A DNA stretch of 33,360 nt from JAQCEJ01 sp040881995 (GCA_040881995.1 JBBECD010000089.1:1-33360); one strand, 5' to 3'; numbered from the stretch's first letter, positions 14,207 through 23,371 are shown. Made by a program: numbers and translations. The notes: generated by a model from the letters alone, not told the origin.

Positions 14207-16531
14207 TTACTTTGGTGCTGAATCTTCGTCGGCGCGTCCGCCGCAGAGCCAACCTGGCATCCGCTGGATGTCAACGCCCGGCGGAAGCGAACTTGTGCTC
14301 GGAATCTGCGGCGGTTCGATCTGCGAATTCTCGAGCGCCGTGTCGTCCGGCCTCAGAAATTTGATCTCTTCGGTCATCAGCCCCTCGACCGCAAGATTTG
14401 CGATGTCCAAGTCTTGCCGGCGATCGTCGGCCGGAGAACGGAGCGACGCGAGCGTCACGTTCGGGTTCGCGAGGTTTCCCTGGCCCGTCAGTTCGAAATA
14501 CTTGTACCAGTCGGCCGGCACTTCGTCGTCGGCCAGTTCGATCAGCGATGCGTGCTGACCGTCATCCGTGGCGGCGAAGTCGAAAACGCAGTTCTCGGCG
14601 ATGCATTGAATCCGGCCGAGACGCCGTTCCGACTCGTCATCGGCTGCGTCGCCGAGCAGACTCACTTTGAAGATCGGTCCCGACCGGCGACAGGTCACGC
14701 TCTTGAGCTGCACGGTCAACGGCCGGCGTCCATCGGGCATGTGTTTTAACTTCACGAAGGGACCGCCGCCGATCTTCAGGATGTTGTCGAGGGTCACTTT
14801 TTGCGGAATGTCACCGAGAAACAGACTGGTCCCTTCGCCCGTAAAGACGGAATGCGAAACGGCGAATGTCCCTCCTGGCGAGTTGCCGGCCTCGACCAGC
14901 ATCCAACCGACGGCCGGTCGCGGAGCGATCGTCGCGACATCACCCCCGGTGTTTTTTGCATCGGTCGCGAACCGGCAACCGACGGCCGTAAATTCCTGTG
15001 ATTCCACCAGCAACAGCGCGGCGGCGGGTTTGGCCGTCGCCGTCCCGAACTTCAATTCCACGTTTTCGAGATGAAACTGCTCGCACGCCACGCGCAGCGG
15101 CTGATCTTCGATGATAATGACCGCGGGGAGATCCTCCGCGGCGATAATCCTCAATCGGCCGACGTGCAAAATCTCTTGTGCGGTGTACGGACCTGGCGTG
15201 TCGAGCGCGATTGTTCCGGAGGCGTCGGGCAAGGGGAGGGGACGCCAGCGAGAAGGTTTGGAGACATGAATCTCTTCGTTCGGCGCGTTCGATGCATCGG
15301 TGTGGGGAATTTCGGGGGGCGACTGCGTGAAGTGAGGCGTAAGGCTTAAAAGTTCGGTGCGCAGGCCCGCGTGAAACATCGTCGTGACCAGACCCGAGAC
15401 AAGCAGCAACGCCGCACTCGTCCAGGCGATGCGACCGGGGCGAGCCAGCGCCCGGCTGCGCAGCGGCACCGCCCGCGATTGAAACATCGAACGGAACGAC
15501 CGCAGCCGCGAAGCATCGCGCCGCGAAGGAGGTCCGAACAGCTCGCGTGCTTCGCGGAATGAACGGGGGCGAACGCCGGGATCGCGCGCCGTGAAGCGGA
15601 GAATGCCTTCCGCGAGAAAATCGGGCGTATCAGGGGCCCATGTCCGCGCATCGTCGATTGTGTTTGTCTGGTGCGCCGCCAGCTTGAGCAGCGGATCGGC
15701 CTGAATGTACGGCGGGCGGGCGGTGAGCAATTGCCAGAGCAGGCAACCCAGCGCGTAAATGTCCGACCGGGCGTCGGGACGGCGACCCGGACCAATTAAC
15801 TCCGGCGCCATTCCGTCGTACCGCTCGGGAGGTGAGTCGTCGTAGTACGAGATGTGCGGTTTGATCACCGGCATGATTCCGGCATCAACCAGGACCATCC
15901 GGCCCGTACTGAGACAGCGAACGTTCGACAACAGAATATCGCCGTGCACGCAGCCGGCTTTTTCAAGGTGACATAGTCCTTCGAGGAGTTGCCGGGCGAT
16001 CGCGGCGACGACGTGCGGGTCGAACCGGCCGCGGCGAATCAGCAGTTCCCCCAGATGCGGTCCCGCGACATAAGACGACAACGCGAACAGTCGGTCGTTC
16101 TGCCGTTGGACGGTAAACGGACCGGCGATCGATGGATGCAATACGGTTGAGAGTCTCTGCACCAGTCCCTGCAAGCCCTCCATCGCCGCGTCCAATTGTT
16201 CGGCAGCAACGCGCATGCGCTTGAGCACGCACCGTTCGTGCCGTGCGGTGATTTCAGCGAGATACGTCTCGGAAGAAATGCCGGTCCCGAGACGTTCGAC
16301 GATCACGCAGGGACCGACTTTGAGCGATTCGGGATGGTCGGATTCGAGCATCTGGGCTTGAAAGGGAGTCAGCCGCCGCGCTTGCACGAGGGCGTCGATC
16401 CAGACCGAATCGAACGCCGGCAGATCTCTCGCCAATCTCCGCACCCGGCCTCGGCAACGGCGCAAATCGCGCGCAGCGCAGAGCCCAAGATCGTTGAGCA
16501 ACGAGACGAGATGTTTAGACGGCGGCTCCAC
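14207..16531 (-). CDS. Membrane Ser/Thr protein kinase with extracytoplasmic beta-helix-like region
   Basis: This 774-residue protein has an N-terminal helical leader, a kinase domain (about 75-335), a membrane helix (about 368-388) and a long extracytoplasmic half. Kinase motifs seen are LGTGISSETY (glycine loop, 81-90), the ATP-site lysine CVLKR (K104), catalytic loop HGDILLSN (D198, N203), DAG in place of DFG (D216) and APE (242-244). The key Lys/Asp/Asp residues are present, so it is probably active despite HGD and DAG. The outer half is rich in short beta strands with repeated asparagine and valine ladders (LHVGRLRIIAAEDLPAVIII, then HLENVELKFG), like a pectate-lyase-type beta-helix. It likely senses an external polymer. 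Divergent from the defence-like pair at 16794. Confidence 0.85.
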   Translation of the reverse strand: MEPPSKHLVSLLNDLGLCAARDLRRCRGRVRRLARDLPAFDSVWIDALVQARRLTPFQAQMLESDHPESLKVGPCVIVERLGTGISSETYLAEITARHERCVLKRMRVAAEQLDAAMEGLQGLVQRLSTVLHPSIAGPFTVQRQNDRLFALSSYVAGPHLGELLIRRGRFDPHVVAAIARQLLEGLCHLEKAGCVHGDILLSNVRCLSTGRMVLVDAGIMPVIKPHISYYDDSPPERYDGMAPELIGPGRRPDARSDIYALGCLLWQLLTARPPYIQADPLLKLAAHQTNTIDDARTWAPDTPDFLAEGILRFTARDPGVRPRSFREARELFGPPSRRDASRLRSFRSMFQSRAVPLRSRALARPGRIAWTSAALLLVSGLVTTMFHAGLRTELLSLTPHFTQSPPEIPHTDASNAPNEEIHVSKPSRWRPLPLPDASGTIALDTPGPYTAQEILHVGRLRIIAAEDLPAVIIIEDQPLRVACEQFHLENVELKFGTATAKPAAALLLVESQEFTAVGCRFATDAKNTGGDVATIAPRPAVGWMLVEAGNSPGGTFAVSHSVFTGEGTSLFLGDIPQKVTLDNILKIGGGPFVKLKHMPDGRRPLTVQLKSVTCRRSGPIFKVSLLGDAADDESERRLGRIQCIAENCVFDFAATDDGQHASLIELADDEVPADWYKYFELTGQGNLANPNVTLASLRSPADDRRQDLDIANLAVEGLMTEEIKFLRPDDTALENSQIEPPQIPSTSSLPPGVDIQRMPGWLCGGRADEDSAPK

Positions 16532-16793
16532 GTCGGCTCAGAATCCTTTCTGAAGTCTCAATTGGATCATTCGCATCCGCATTATCGGCACGGGGTTATC
16601 TCAAATTCTCCCCATTGCAGCAAGATGAAGCCGGAGGACGGCCACGGTAGACTACCGCGATCTCATGGCAGGGGGGGGACACCATCGTTCTTGTCAAAGA
16701 TCACTGGTCGGGACTACAATGGCTGTGACGGCCACCCGCTAGAGATGCGGAAAGTTTGGCATGAATTCCTAAAGGTCATTTTTTCGGTGGCAA

Positions 16794-17969
16794 ATGCACA
16801 TTCGACGCCTCAAGATCGAGAATTTCCGGGCGATTGGCAGCTTGGAACTTCCGTTTGATGACAAGATGGGGCACATTCGCCCTATCACTGTGCTTGCAGG
16901 CCCCAACGGATGTGGCAAGACCTCAGTATTATTTGCAATCGTCCAAGCCTTGCGCGGCTCGCTCCGCGCTCGAATCCCCGATGTTCCGAACCCCAGCGAT
17001 GACGATCTTCATCGTGCTGAGCCGTCCGGTCGGCGGCCAGTGACCGCAACTGTCGACTTGGAACTGAACTACGAAGACGAAGAGCTTGCTGCGATCAAAC
17101 AAGTTTTCAATGAGACCCAAGTATTTCGTGAGAAAATCGGGAAGGGGCCGCTCTATCCGCCCGACCTTCCTGGCGGGCGTCTGAAACTCCATTGGCAGTA
17201 CCCACCTCCCATTCGGCGTGACGGCACTCGTGAGTTAGCAACTCACCTCGGCAGCGATCCCGATCATGGTTTCGTTTGGTTGAACGGACCAAGCGCCGCA
17301 TGGCGGGGGTGGAAGAGTCGACTGTTGCAGTCAGTGACCGACATGTATCCAGTCGGGATGCTTAGCGTCTTTCCGCAAGACCGAGATCGTCGTTGGGGCA
17401 TCGACATCGACGATACGGACGAGCAGACGGACGTGGACAGAACGGTCGGGCCGGTCGATCCAAGAAACGGACATCCCGAGGCACCAACGGTTGCCGAGGC
17501 ACTTCGGCGTTTGGGTGAGTGGGCGCACGGACAAGGACTCCCGGAAGGGGATGATCGCCGTAATTGGGAGTCGCAATTGCAGGCTCAGTTCAAACGCATC
17601 TGTGCTCCGAAGAAGTACAAGGGTTACTGGCTCGATCATGCACGCTACGGAGAGACACCGCTACTCGAAGACCAAGGCAAGGAATATCCGTTCCGTTCCG
17701 CCGCCAGCGGCGAATTGGTCATCCTGCACTATCTGACCAAGTTCACGTTCCCGCGCCCGGTCCACAATAGCCTCATTCTAATCGACGAGCCAGAGCTGCA
17801 TTTGCACCCGCGGTGGATCGGGCAACTTTACCGCGCGCTTCCCCTGATGGGCGACAACAACCAATTTATATTGGTGACCCACAGCGCAGAATTACGGCAG
17901 TTGGCAGCACGTGACAACGCTTTGATCGACCTCGGCGACCTTGGCAGAGAGGGGACTCATGCCGGTTGA
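16794..17969 (+). CDS. AAA/ABC-type ATPase, AriA-like (AAA_15) component of a putative PARIS-type defence system
   Basis: This 391-residue ATPase belongs to the RecF/OLD/SMC-like group. It starts with the typical IRRLKIENFRAIGSLELPF strand, followed by Walker A GPNGCGKT (36-43), the ABC signature-like SAASGE (302-307), Walker B LILIDEPELHLHP (327-339) and switch histidine VTHSAE (H363). The middle carries no recognisable nuclease. In PARIS, AriA senses phage inhibitors and holds the effector AriB; the downstream gene here is an AriB-like TOPRIM protein. The ATG has GGTGG 5 nt upstream. Its last 11 bp overlap the next gene, implying translational coupling. Base composition is lower in G+C than the flanking genes. 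Other ATPase/TOPRIM systems (OLD/Gabija-like) are alternatives. Confidence 0.85.
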   Translation: MHIRRLKIENFRAIGSLELPFDDKMGHIRPITVLAGPNGCGKTSVLFAIVQALRGSLRARIPDVPNPSDDDLHRAEPSGRRPVTATVDLELNYEDEELAAIKQVFNETQVFREKIGKGPLYPPDLPGGRLKLHWQYPPPIRRDGTRELATHLGSDPDHGFVWLNGPSAAWRGWKSRLLQSVTDMYPVGMLSVFPQDRDRRWGIDIDDTDEQTDVDRTVGPVDPRNGHPEAPTVAEALRRLGEWAHGQGLPEGDDRRNWESQLQAQFKRICAPKKYKGYWLDHARYGETPLLEDQGKEYPFRSAASGELVILHYLTKFTFPRPVHNSLILIDEPELHLHPRWIGQLYRALPLMGDNNQFILVTHSAELRQLAARDNALIDLGDLGREGTHAG

Positions 17970-19008
17970 TCCCCTGTTCCCAGACAAGTATCCCCGCGGT
18001 ACGAGCACCGGAACTGTTGCGATTCTCTGTGAAGGGGACATGAACTCTTACGAAGCCGACTTCTTGGAGAAGTGGGCTTCAATCGCCTTGCCGTTGCCCA
18101 ACGGACCCGTAGTTCACGTATGGCCCTGCGGAACTGGCAGTGCTGTTCGGGGGATGGCTGATGCAATCGGCCGAACCGTCCACATTGTTGCACTGCTCGA
18201 CCGCGATTTTCATGAAGAGTCGTCGATTGCGAAAGTGAAGAAGAAATGGGAGACGGACGCCGGAAAATTGGGATGGAGTTTCTTGGGGGTTTGCATGTGG
18301 GGTCGGAACGAGATCGAGAACTACTTTTTGGATGACGATGTTCTCCTTCCGGTCATGACGGAGGCATTTGGATGCGACGAGGCGGATGTAACGCAAGCCG
18401 TGAATGTGGCCGTCAAGCTGCTTGTGCCATTTCAGGCATTGCAATATGCATTCCACAAGACTCGATTGGCTTGGGAGGATTCTGACCCCGCTCGGAGTCT
18501 CATCGGGCCAAGCCGCCCGCAATGGATGCCAACCGGACTGAAAGCTGTCGACGCTAATAAAATCGAAGAGGATCTGAGGAAGCGATTGGAAAAGTGGCAA
18601 GTTCTCGTTTCCGGCGAGGATGGACATCGCGAGCCGTGGAAAGGCGACGAGTTTCTGTCCACATACCAAGCAAAGGTACGAGAATGGTCAAATTACTCTA
18701 CACACTCGGCCGAATGGCGAGACGCATGGGCAGGAAAAGAAGTCCTCAAGCTTGTGCGTCAGCAACTAGCCGCGAAAAAGGCCGGTTGGTGGAGTGCCGA
18801 TGAGGCGAAGGAACGTCCCGTCACATGGTCCGAGATGAAGAACAACCGAGAACGAGACGCTCACGACAGAGCAATCGAGAATGAACTGCGTCCAAAGCTG
18901 GTCAATCGCCTCGTCGTGGTAATCACTTCGAATGAAGCGGATCCTCGATGTGAGGAATTTAACGAACTCGCTAATCTCCTCAAGGGCGGAGTGGTGCCAG
19001 AAAAGTGA
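17959..19008 (+). CDS. TOPRIM/DUF4435-like protein, AriB-like putative effector
   Basis: This 349-residue protein carries a TOPRIM-like core: glutamate in AILCEGDMNSYEADFLEKW (E25), the DxD motif in VALLDRDF (D81, D83), then WGRNEIENYFLDDDVLLPV, whose IENYFL segment is typical of DUF4435. Helical, tryptophan-rich sequence follows. In PARIS, the DUF4435 TOPRIM protein AriB is released from the ATPase AriA on infection and acts as a nuclease, reported to cut a host tRNA. ATG 17959 is chosen over the in-frame TTG 17941 because AGAGGGG lies close upstream and it gives the 11 bp overlap with the ATPase gene. G+C around 18420-18480 is about 47%, against roughly 67% in a sampled korA line. Defence role is inferred from the pair. 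Confidence 0.8.
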   Translation: MPVDPLFPDKYPRGTSTGTVAILCEGDMNSYEADFLEKWASIALPLPNGPVVHVWPCGTGSAVRGMADAIGRTVHIVALLDRDFHEESSIAKVKKKWETDAGKLGWSFLGVCMWGRNEIENYFLDDDVLLPVMTEAFGCDEADVTQAVNVAVKLLVPFQALQYAFHKTRLAWEDSDPARSLIGPSRPQWMPTGLKAVDANKIEEDLRKRLEKWQVLVSGEDGHREPWKGDEFLSTYQAKVREWSNYSTHSAEWRDAWAGKEVLKLVRQQLAAKKAGWWSADEAKERPVTWSEMKNNRERDAHDRAIENELRPKLVNRLVVVITSNEADPRCEEFNELANLLKGGVVPEK

Positions 19009-19074
19009 CCCTCGGCGTATTTTTCACAAACAGAAATCGGCGAGGTATCCTCCCGGCACTGCCGCAGCTGAGTC

Positions 19075-19254
19075 GTGGGCTCTCAAAACCCGCTCCCGGC
19101 CAGTGCTGTGCCCGGTTGGCCTGCAGATGTCCCCTTGCCCGTCGACCCGCAATGGAAAAACGACTATGCGGCCAGCGTCCAACGGCTGATCCGCGACGCC
19201 ATCGATGGGCGGGACGCAGTGTCGGTCTTTAAGAGGGCAGTTACGTTCATATGA
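19075..19254 (+). CDS. Possible small gene or gene remnant downstream of the PARIS-like pair
   Basis: A 59-codon frame from GTG 19075 has a protein-like C-terminal half (PVDPQWKNDYAASVQRLIRD, then AIDGRDAVSVFKRAV) and ends in TGA. The start half is proline-rich and unconvincing, and a stop precedes the GTG. It may be a leftover of a longer gene broken when the neighbouring pair was inserted. I recognise no family. Confidence 0.22.
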   Translation: MGSQNPLPASAVPGWPADVPLPVDPQWKNDYAASVQRLIRDAIDGRDAVSVFKRAVTFI

Positions 19255-19616
19255 TGCTTGTTTTTCGGCCTCCTATTTAACTCTTGGGAAACGGCGAGGT
19301 TGAAGATTTGGCGATGAATTTCTCGTAATGTTATGAATCTCGACCCATAACCACTCTTTTCATTTGCGAGGGAGTGATTAGAATAATAGAGCAGCCGAAG
19401 TTATCGATTGCCGGACGAGCCCCTGCGAAGCCAGGTCGATGAGCATTCAAGTTGAACAGGTGAGATGTCGATCTCTCTGCAAACGATGGGTTGACGAATC
19501 ATCGGAAATCGTTCAAAATCCGCGAATTGCACGGTTTGGGGTAAATGTGTCCCCAGATTTCTCTTCGGTTGGCGTAAGGACAGGAGCCCGAATTTGTTCC
19601 TGGGTTAGGATTGTGC
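19255..19616 (+). other. Gene-free stretch before the first CBS gene
   Basis: No convincing reading frame was found. The stretch is AT-richer near 19255-19400 and contains the candidate promoter at 19491-19519. It may mark the edge of an inserted island carrying the ATPase/TOPRIM pair. Confidence 0.45.
19491..19519 (+). promoter_or_regulatory. Candidate sigma-70-type promoter for the CBS gene
   Basis: TTGACG (19491-19496) and CAAAAT (19514-19519) are spaced by 17 bp and match the -35 and -10 consensus in 5 and 4 of 6 positions. They lie about 100 bp before the CBS gene start. This is a pattern match only. Confidence 0.3.
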
Positions 19617-20081
19617 ATGGAACTGCGAAGCATTTTGATGTCGACGAAAGTGGGCGATGTCACGCTGAAAAGCGTCCCGATCATCAGTCCCTCGGACACG
19701 CTGGAACGTGCCACGTCGGAAATGCGTCAGTACCGTCACGGATGCGCGCTGGTCTGCTTGCAGGGTCAGCTTCATGCCATCATTACCGAAAGAGACATTT
19801 TAAAATACCTGTCGAATCAGTCCGACTTGAGCATTCCGATTCAACAAATCATGACCGCGCGGCCGCGCACGGTAAAGGAGGATGACACGTTATTCTCGGC
19901 GGTGAAATTGATGGATGAAGGGGGCTATCGCCGCTTACCCGTCATCAATCCGAACAACGAGCCGCTCGGAATCGTCGATGTGAAAACCGTCACGCATTTT
20001 CTGGTGGAGCATTTTCCATCGGCCGTGTACAATCAAGCCGCACAAACACAGCTCATTCCTCAGCATCGCGAAGGAGCCTGA
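19617..20081 (+). CDS. Tandem CBS-domain protein
   Basis: This 154-residue protein is almost entirely two CBS domains (a Bateman module). The first spans the PIISPSDTLERATSEMRQ to HAIITERDILKYL segments, the second MTARPRTVKEDDTLFSAVKL to PLGIVDVKTVTHFL. The ITERD and GIVDVKT segments are the usual nucleotide-binding positions, so it likely binds AMP, ATP or a related adenosine ligand. ATG 19617 is chosen over TTG 19611 because TTAGGA ends 6 nt before it. It lies 317 bp before the KOR subunit genes on the same strand and is related to the CBS protein that follows them, suggesting it reports energy state for that enzyme. That role is inferred. Confidence 0.88.
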   Translation: MELRSILMSTKVGDVTLKSVPIISPSDTLERATSEMRQYRHGCALVCLQGQLHAIITERDILKYLSNQSDLSIPIQQIMTARPRTVKEDDTLFSAVKLMDEGGYRRLPVINPNNEPLGIVDVKTVTHFLVEHFPSAVYNQAAQTQLIPQHREGA

Positions 20082-20398
20082 CGGCATCCTCCGACATGCC
20101 AGCCTCACAGAATCGCATACCCCATGTTCGCTAAGAGCATCCGCAGAATTATCTTGGCGCCAACACGCTTTCAATCTCACGACCAACAATCTCCCGCAAG
20201 GGCTCAGGTTTTTCGCGGGAAGACCGGCCATTCATTCCATCACCCGACGGGTAACGAATCTCTTCCGCAACGGCTTCGCGGAACAATCGATGACCTCGCG
20301 GGTGTAACACAACGTGACTCAACCCATCCTCGCACTCCGGCAGAAACAAGTCATGCCCCGTTTCTGGTCGGGGCCTCATCAACAGGAGAAAACTTCTC
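20082..20398 (+). other. Intergenic region before korA
   Basis: No convincing gene was found. The far end carries an AGGAG Shine-Dalgarno about 12 nt before the korA ATG. A TAACACAAC string near 20305 resembles the ends of elements A/B but lacks the rest of the element. A korA promoter could lie here; none is clear. Confidence 0.4.
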
Positions 20399-22267
20399 AT
20401 GTCAATAGCCGAGGCGCCCCCAGCCTCCTCCAACGGCCGTAAAGACGAAAATCTGGATACAGTCGTCATTCGGTTCTGCGGTGACAGCGGTGACGGAATG
20501 CAATTGGTCGGAACTCAGTTCACCAACGTCTCCGCCTCCTTCGGTAACGACGTCAGCACGCTGCCCGACTTCCCCGCCGAAATCCGCGCTCCCGCCGGTT
20601 CGCTCGCCGGGGTCAGCGGCTATCAGCTCTGCTTTTCCAACCACGACATTTTCACCCCCGGCGACGAAGTCGACACGCTCGTGGCGATGAACCCGGCGGC
20701 CCTGAAGACCAACCTCGCCGACCTCAAACGGGGCGGGACGTTGATCATCAACGAAGATGCCTTCGACAAAAGCAATCTGCAAAAGGCGAACTACGCCGCG
20801 AATCCGCTGGAAGATCAAGCGACGCTCTCGGCGTACCGCGTGCACCGCGTGCCCATGACGCGCCTCACCCGCGACGCGGTCGACGGCTTGGGGCTGTCGC
20901 AGCGCGAAGCCGATCGTTGCCGTAACTTTTTCGCCCTCGGGCTCGTGTACTGGTTGTACGACCGCGATCACAAGCCGACCGAAGAATGGGTCAGCGACAA
21001 GTTCAAGAAGAATCCGCAGATCGTCGAAGCCAACTTGAGAGCCCTCAAGGCGGGCTCGAACTTCGGGTTCTCGACCGAATCGTTTACGGTTCACTATCAC
21101 GTTCCTCCCGCGAAACTTCCGCCGGGCAAATACCGCAAAATCACCGGAAACGAAGCGACCGCCTACGGATTGGTGACGGCGGCGCAGCTCGCCGGCAAAA
21201 ACCTGTTCTACGGCGGGTATCCCATCACTCCGGCGAGCGATATTCTGCACGAACTGTCGCTCCTGAAGAAATTCGGCGTCCGCACCTTCCAGGCCGAAGA
21301 CGAAATCGCGGCGATGTCCTCCATCGTCGGCGCGGCGTTCGCTGGACAGCTCGCGATTACCGCCAGCAGCGGTCCCGGCATCTGCCTTAAGGGTGAAGCC
21401 ATGGGCCTCGGGCTGATGACCGAACTCCCGATGATCATCGTCGACGTGCAGCGCGGCGGACCGAGCACCGGCTTGCCCACCAAGACCGAACAATCCGACC
21501 TGTTGCTCGCCATGTTCGGCCGCAACGGCGATTCACCGCTCCCCATCGTTGCCGCGGCGACCCCCTCCGACTGTTTCTACATGGTGCAGGAAGCGGCACG
21601 CATCGCCCTTGAATTTATGGTGCCCGTGATCTTCCTGTCCGACGGGTATATCGCCAACGGCGCCGAACCGTGGAAGATTCCCAAAGTGGCCGATTTGAAG
21701 GGGACCAAAGTCACTCATCCGGGACCGTCCGATGGGACCGAAGAATTCCTCCCGTACAAACGGAATGAGAAATTCGCCCGCCCGTGGGCCATTCCCGGCA
21801 CCAAGGGGCTCGAACACCGCATCGGCGGACTCGAAAAATCCGACGTCACCGGCCACGTCGACTACTCCCCCGAAAACCATCAGCATATGGTGCTCACGCG
21901 GCAGCGCAAGGTCGACGCCGTCGCCGAAACCATCCCCTTGCAGACCGTCGAAGGTCCGGAGAAGGGGAAACTGCTGGTCATCAGTTGGGGCGGAACGTAC
22001 GGAGCGGTTCGCACCGCCGTCCAGACGGCTCTGAAACAGGGACAGTCGGTCGCCCACACGCACTTGCGTTACATGAACCCTTTCCCCAAAAACCTGGGCG
22101 AAGTCATCGGGAATTACGAAAAAGTCCTCATTCCCGAACTCAACACCGGACAACTGCGGCTGCTCATTCGTGGCAAGTTTCTTGTGGATGCCGTCGGCCT
22201 CAACAAGATCAAAGGGAAACCGTTCCTGGTCAGCGAAATCGTCAAGGCGATTCAGGATTTGCTGTAA
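20399..22267 (+). CDS. korA: 2-oxoacid:ferredoxin oxidoreductase, fused gamma-alpha subunit (KorA type)
   Basis: This 622-residue subunit joins a gamma domain (VIRFCGDSGDGMQLVGTQFT, residues about 20-200) to an alpha domain (about 245-620) with YGGYPITPASDILHEL, FQAEDEIAAMSSIVGAAFAG and the RGGPSTGLPTKTEQSD loop typical of 2-oxoglutarate ferredoxin oxidoreductases. With KorB it decarboxylates a 2-oxoacid, probably 2-oxoglutarate, to the acyl-CoA while reducing ferredoxin. No ferredoxin-like delta domain is fused to it. The GPSTGLPT loop favours the KOR group over pyruvate enzymes, but substrate choice is inferred. KorB follows after 81 bp. Length and both ends match the fused gamma-alpha family. 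Confidence 0.93.
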   Translation: MSIAEAPPASSNGRKDENLDTVVIRFCGDSGDGMQLVGTQFTNVSASFGNDVSTLPDFPAEIRAPAGSLAGVSGYQLCFSNHDIFTPGDEVDTLVAMNPAALKTNLADLKRGGTLIINEDAFDKSNLQKANYAANPLEDQATLSAYRVHRVPMTRLTRDAVDGLGLSQREADRCRNFFALGLVYWLYDRDHKPTEEWVSDKFKKNPQIVEANLRALKAGSNFGFSTESFTVHYHVPPAKLPPGKYRKITGNEATAYGLVTAAQLAGKNLFYGGYPITPASDILHELSLLKKFGVRTFQAEDEIAAMSSIVGAAFAGQLAITASSGPGICLKGEAMGLGLMTELPMIIVDVQRGGPSTGLPTKTEQSDLLLAMFGRNGDSPLPIVAAATPSDCFYMVQEAARIALEFMVPVIFLSDGYIANGAEPWKIPKVADLKGTKVTHPGPSDGTEEFLPYKRNEKFARPWAIPGTKGLEHRIGGLEKSDVTGHVDYSPENHQHMVLTRQRKVDAVAETIPLQTVEGPEKGKLLVISWGGTYGAVRTAVQTALKQGQSVAHTHLRYMNPFPKNLGEVIGNYEKVLIPELNTGQLRLLIRGKFLVDAVGLNKIKGKPFLVSEIVKAIQDLL

Positions 22268-22348
22268 TTTTCGTGACGCCGCGACGGCGTCGCAGAACTC
22301 AATCAATCATTTATTTAACGGTCAAACGCAACATAGGGTTTACGTATC

Positions 22349-23371
22349 ATGAGTGTGGAACAACTGCCCGTCCTCACCGCCAAGGACTTCGCCAGCGATC
22401 AAGAGATTCGCTGGTGCCCCCGCTGCGGCGATTACTCGATTCTCGCCCAGATGAAAAAAGTCCTGCCGACGCTCGGCATCCCTCGCGAAAAATTCGTGTT
22501 CGTATCGGGCATCGGCTGCTCCAGCCGGTTTCCCTATTACGTCAACACGTACGGTTTTCACGGCATCCACGGACGAGCCCCCGCGATTGCCACCGGCGTG
22601 AAGCTGGCCAATCCCGAGATGCAAGTCTGGGTGATCACCGGCGACGGCGACGCGCTGTCGATCGGCGGCAATCACCTGATGCACGTCATCCGCCGCAACG
22701 TCGATCTCAAAATCATTCTGTTCAACAATCAGATCTACGGTTTGACGAAGGGACAATATTCCCCTACGAGCCCCATCGGCGCCAAAACGAAGAGTTCTCC
22801 GTACGGCGCCATCGACAACCCGCTGAGCCCCATCAGCGTCGCTATCGGTACCGAAGCGACGTTTGTGGCCCGTGCCGTCGACGTCGACATCAAACATCTG
22901 ACGATGGTCCTCGAACGGGCCGCCCATCACGAAGGAACGGCCTTCGTCGAGGTCTACCAGGATTGCAACGTGTTCAACACCGGCGCCTTCAACTACGCGT
23001 CGAAGAAGGAATCGAAGGACGAGCACGTCATCTACCTCGAACACGGCAAGCCGTTGATCTTCGGCGCGAATCGCAACAAGGGAATTCGCGTCAACGAAGG
23101 AAACCGGCCTGAGATCGTCGAACTGGGGAACGGCATCACGGAAGACGACCTGCTGTTCCACGACGAAAAGGCCGTGGAACCGAGCCTGGCGTTCATGCTG
23201 GGCCGGATGCGTTATCCCGAATTCCCCGAACCGATGGGCGTCTTCCGGGCGGTGAGCCGGCCGATTTACGATCGCGAAGTCGAAAAACAGGTGAAAGCCG
23301 TCAGCCAAGCCCAGGGCCCCGGCGACCTCGACGCCCTCTTCGACAGCGGAGACACGTGGACGGTCTCGTAA
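22349..23371 (+). CDS. korB: 2-oxoacid:ferredoxin oxidoreductase beta subunit (KorB type)
   Basis: This 340-residue subunit binds thiamine diphosphate and one [4Fe-4S] cluster. The cluster cysteines are in WCPRCGDYS (C23, C26), GIGCSSRF and YQDCNVFN. The thiamine diphosphate/Mg motif runs from GDGDALSIGGNH to LFNNQIYGLTKGQ. The YGLTKGQYSPTS and GIHGRAPAIATG segments are typical of the KorB/PorB family. It forms the heterodimer with the preceding gene product. A tandem CBS gene follows 66 bp after its stop, so all three are likely co-transcribed. The C-terminal 100 residues (from about NRNKGIRV) are a normal extension for long KorB proteins. Confidence 0.93.
   Translation: MSVEQLPVLTAKDFASDQEIRWCPRCGDYSILAQMKKVLPTLGIPREKFVFVSGIGCSSRFPYYVNTYGFHGIHGRAPAIATGVKLANPEMQVWVITGDGDALSIGGNHLMHVIRRNVDLKIILFNNQIYGLTKGQYSPTSPIGAKTKSSPYGAIDNPLSPISVAIGTEATFVARAVDVDIKHLTMVLERAAHHEGTAFVEVYQDCNVFNTGAFNYASKKESKDEHVIYLEHGKPLIFGANRNKGIRVNEGNRPEIVELGNGITEDDLLFHDEKAVEPSLAFMLGRMRYPEFPEPMGVFRAVSRPIYDREVEKQVKAVSQAQGPGDLDALFDSGDTWTVS

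Noticed and set aside
20298..20312. TAACACAAC string before korA as a third copy of elements A/B
   Set aside because: Only about 9 bases agree; neither the palindrome nor the second arm is present.
21784..23112. Open frame (442 codons) on the plus strand across korA and korB
   Set aside because: It is in another frame of two clear genes and is extremely Arg/Ser-rich, as expected from a shifted high-G+C frame.
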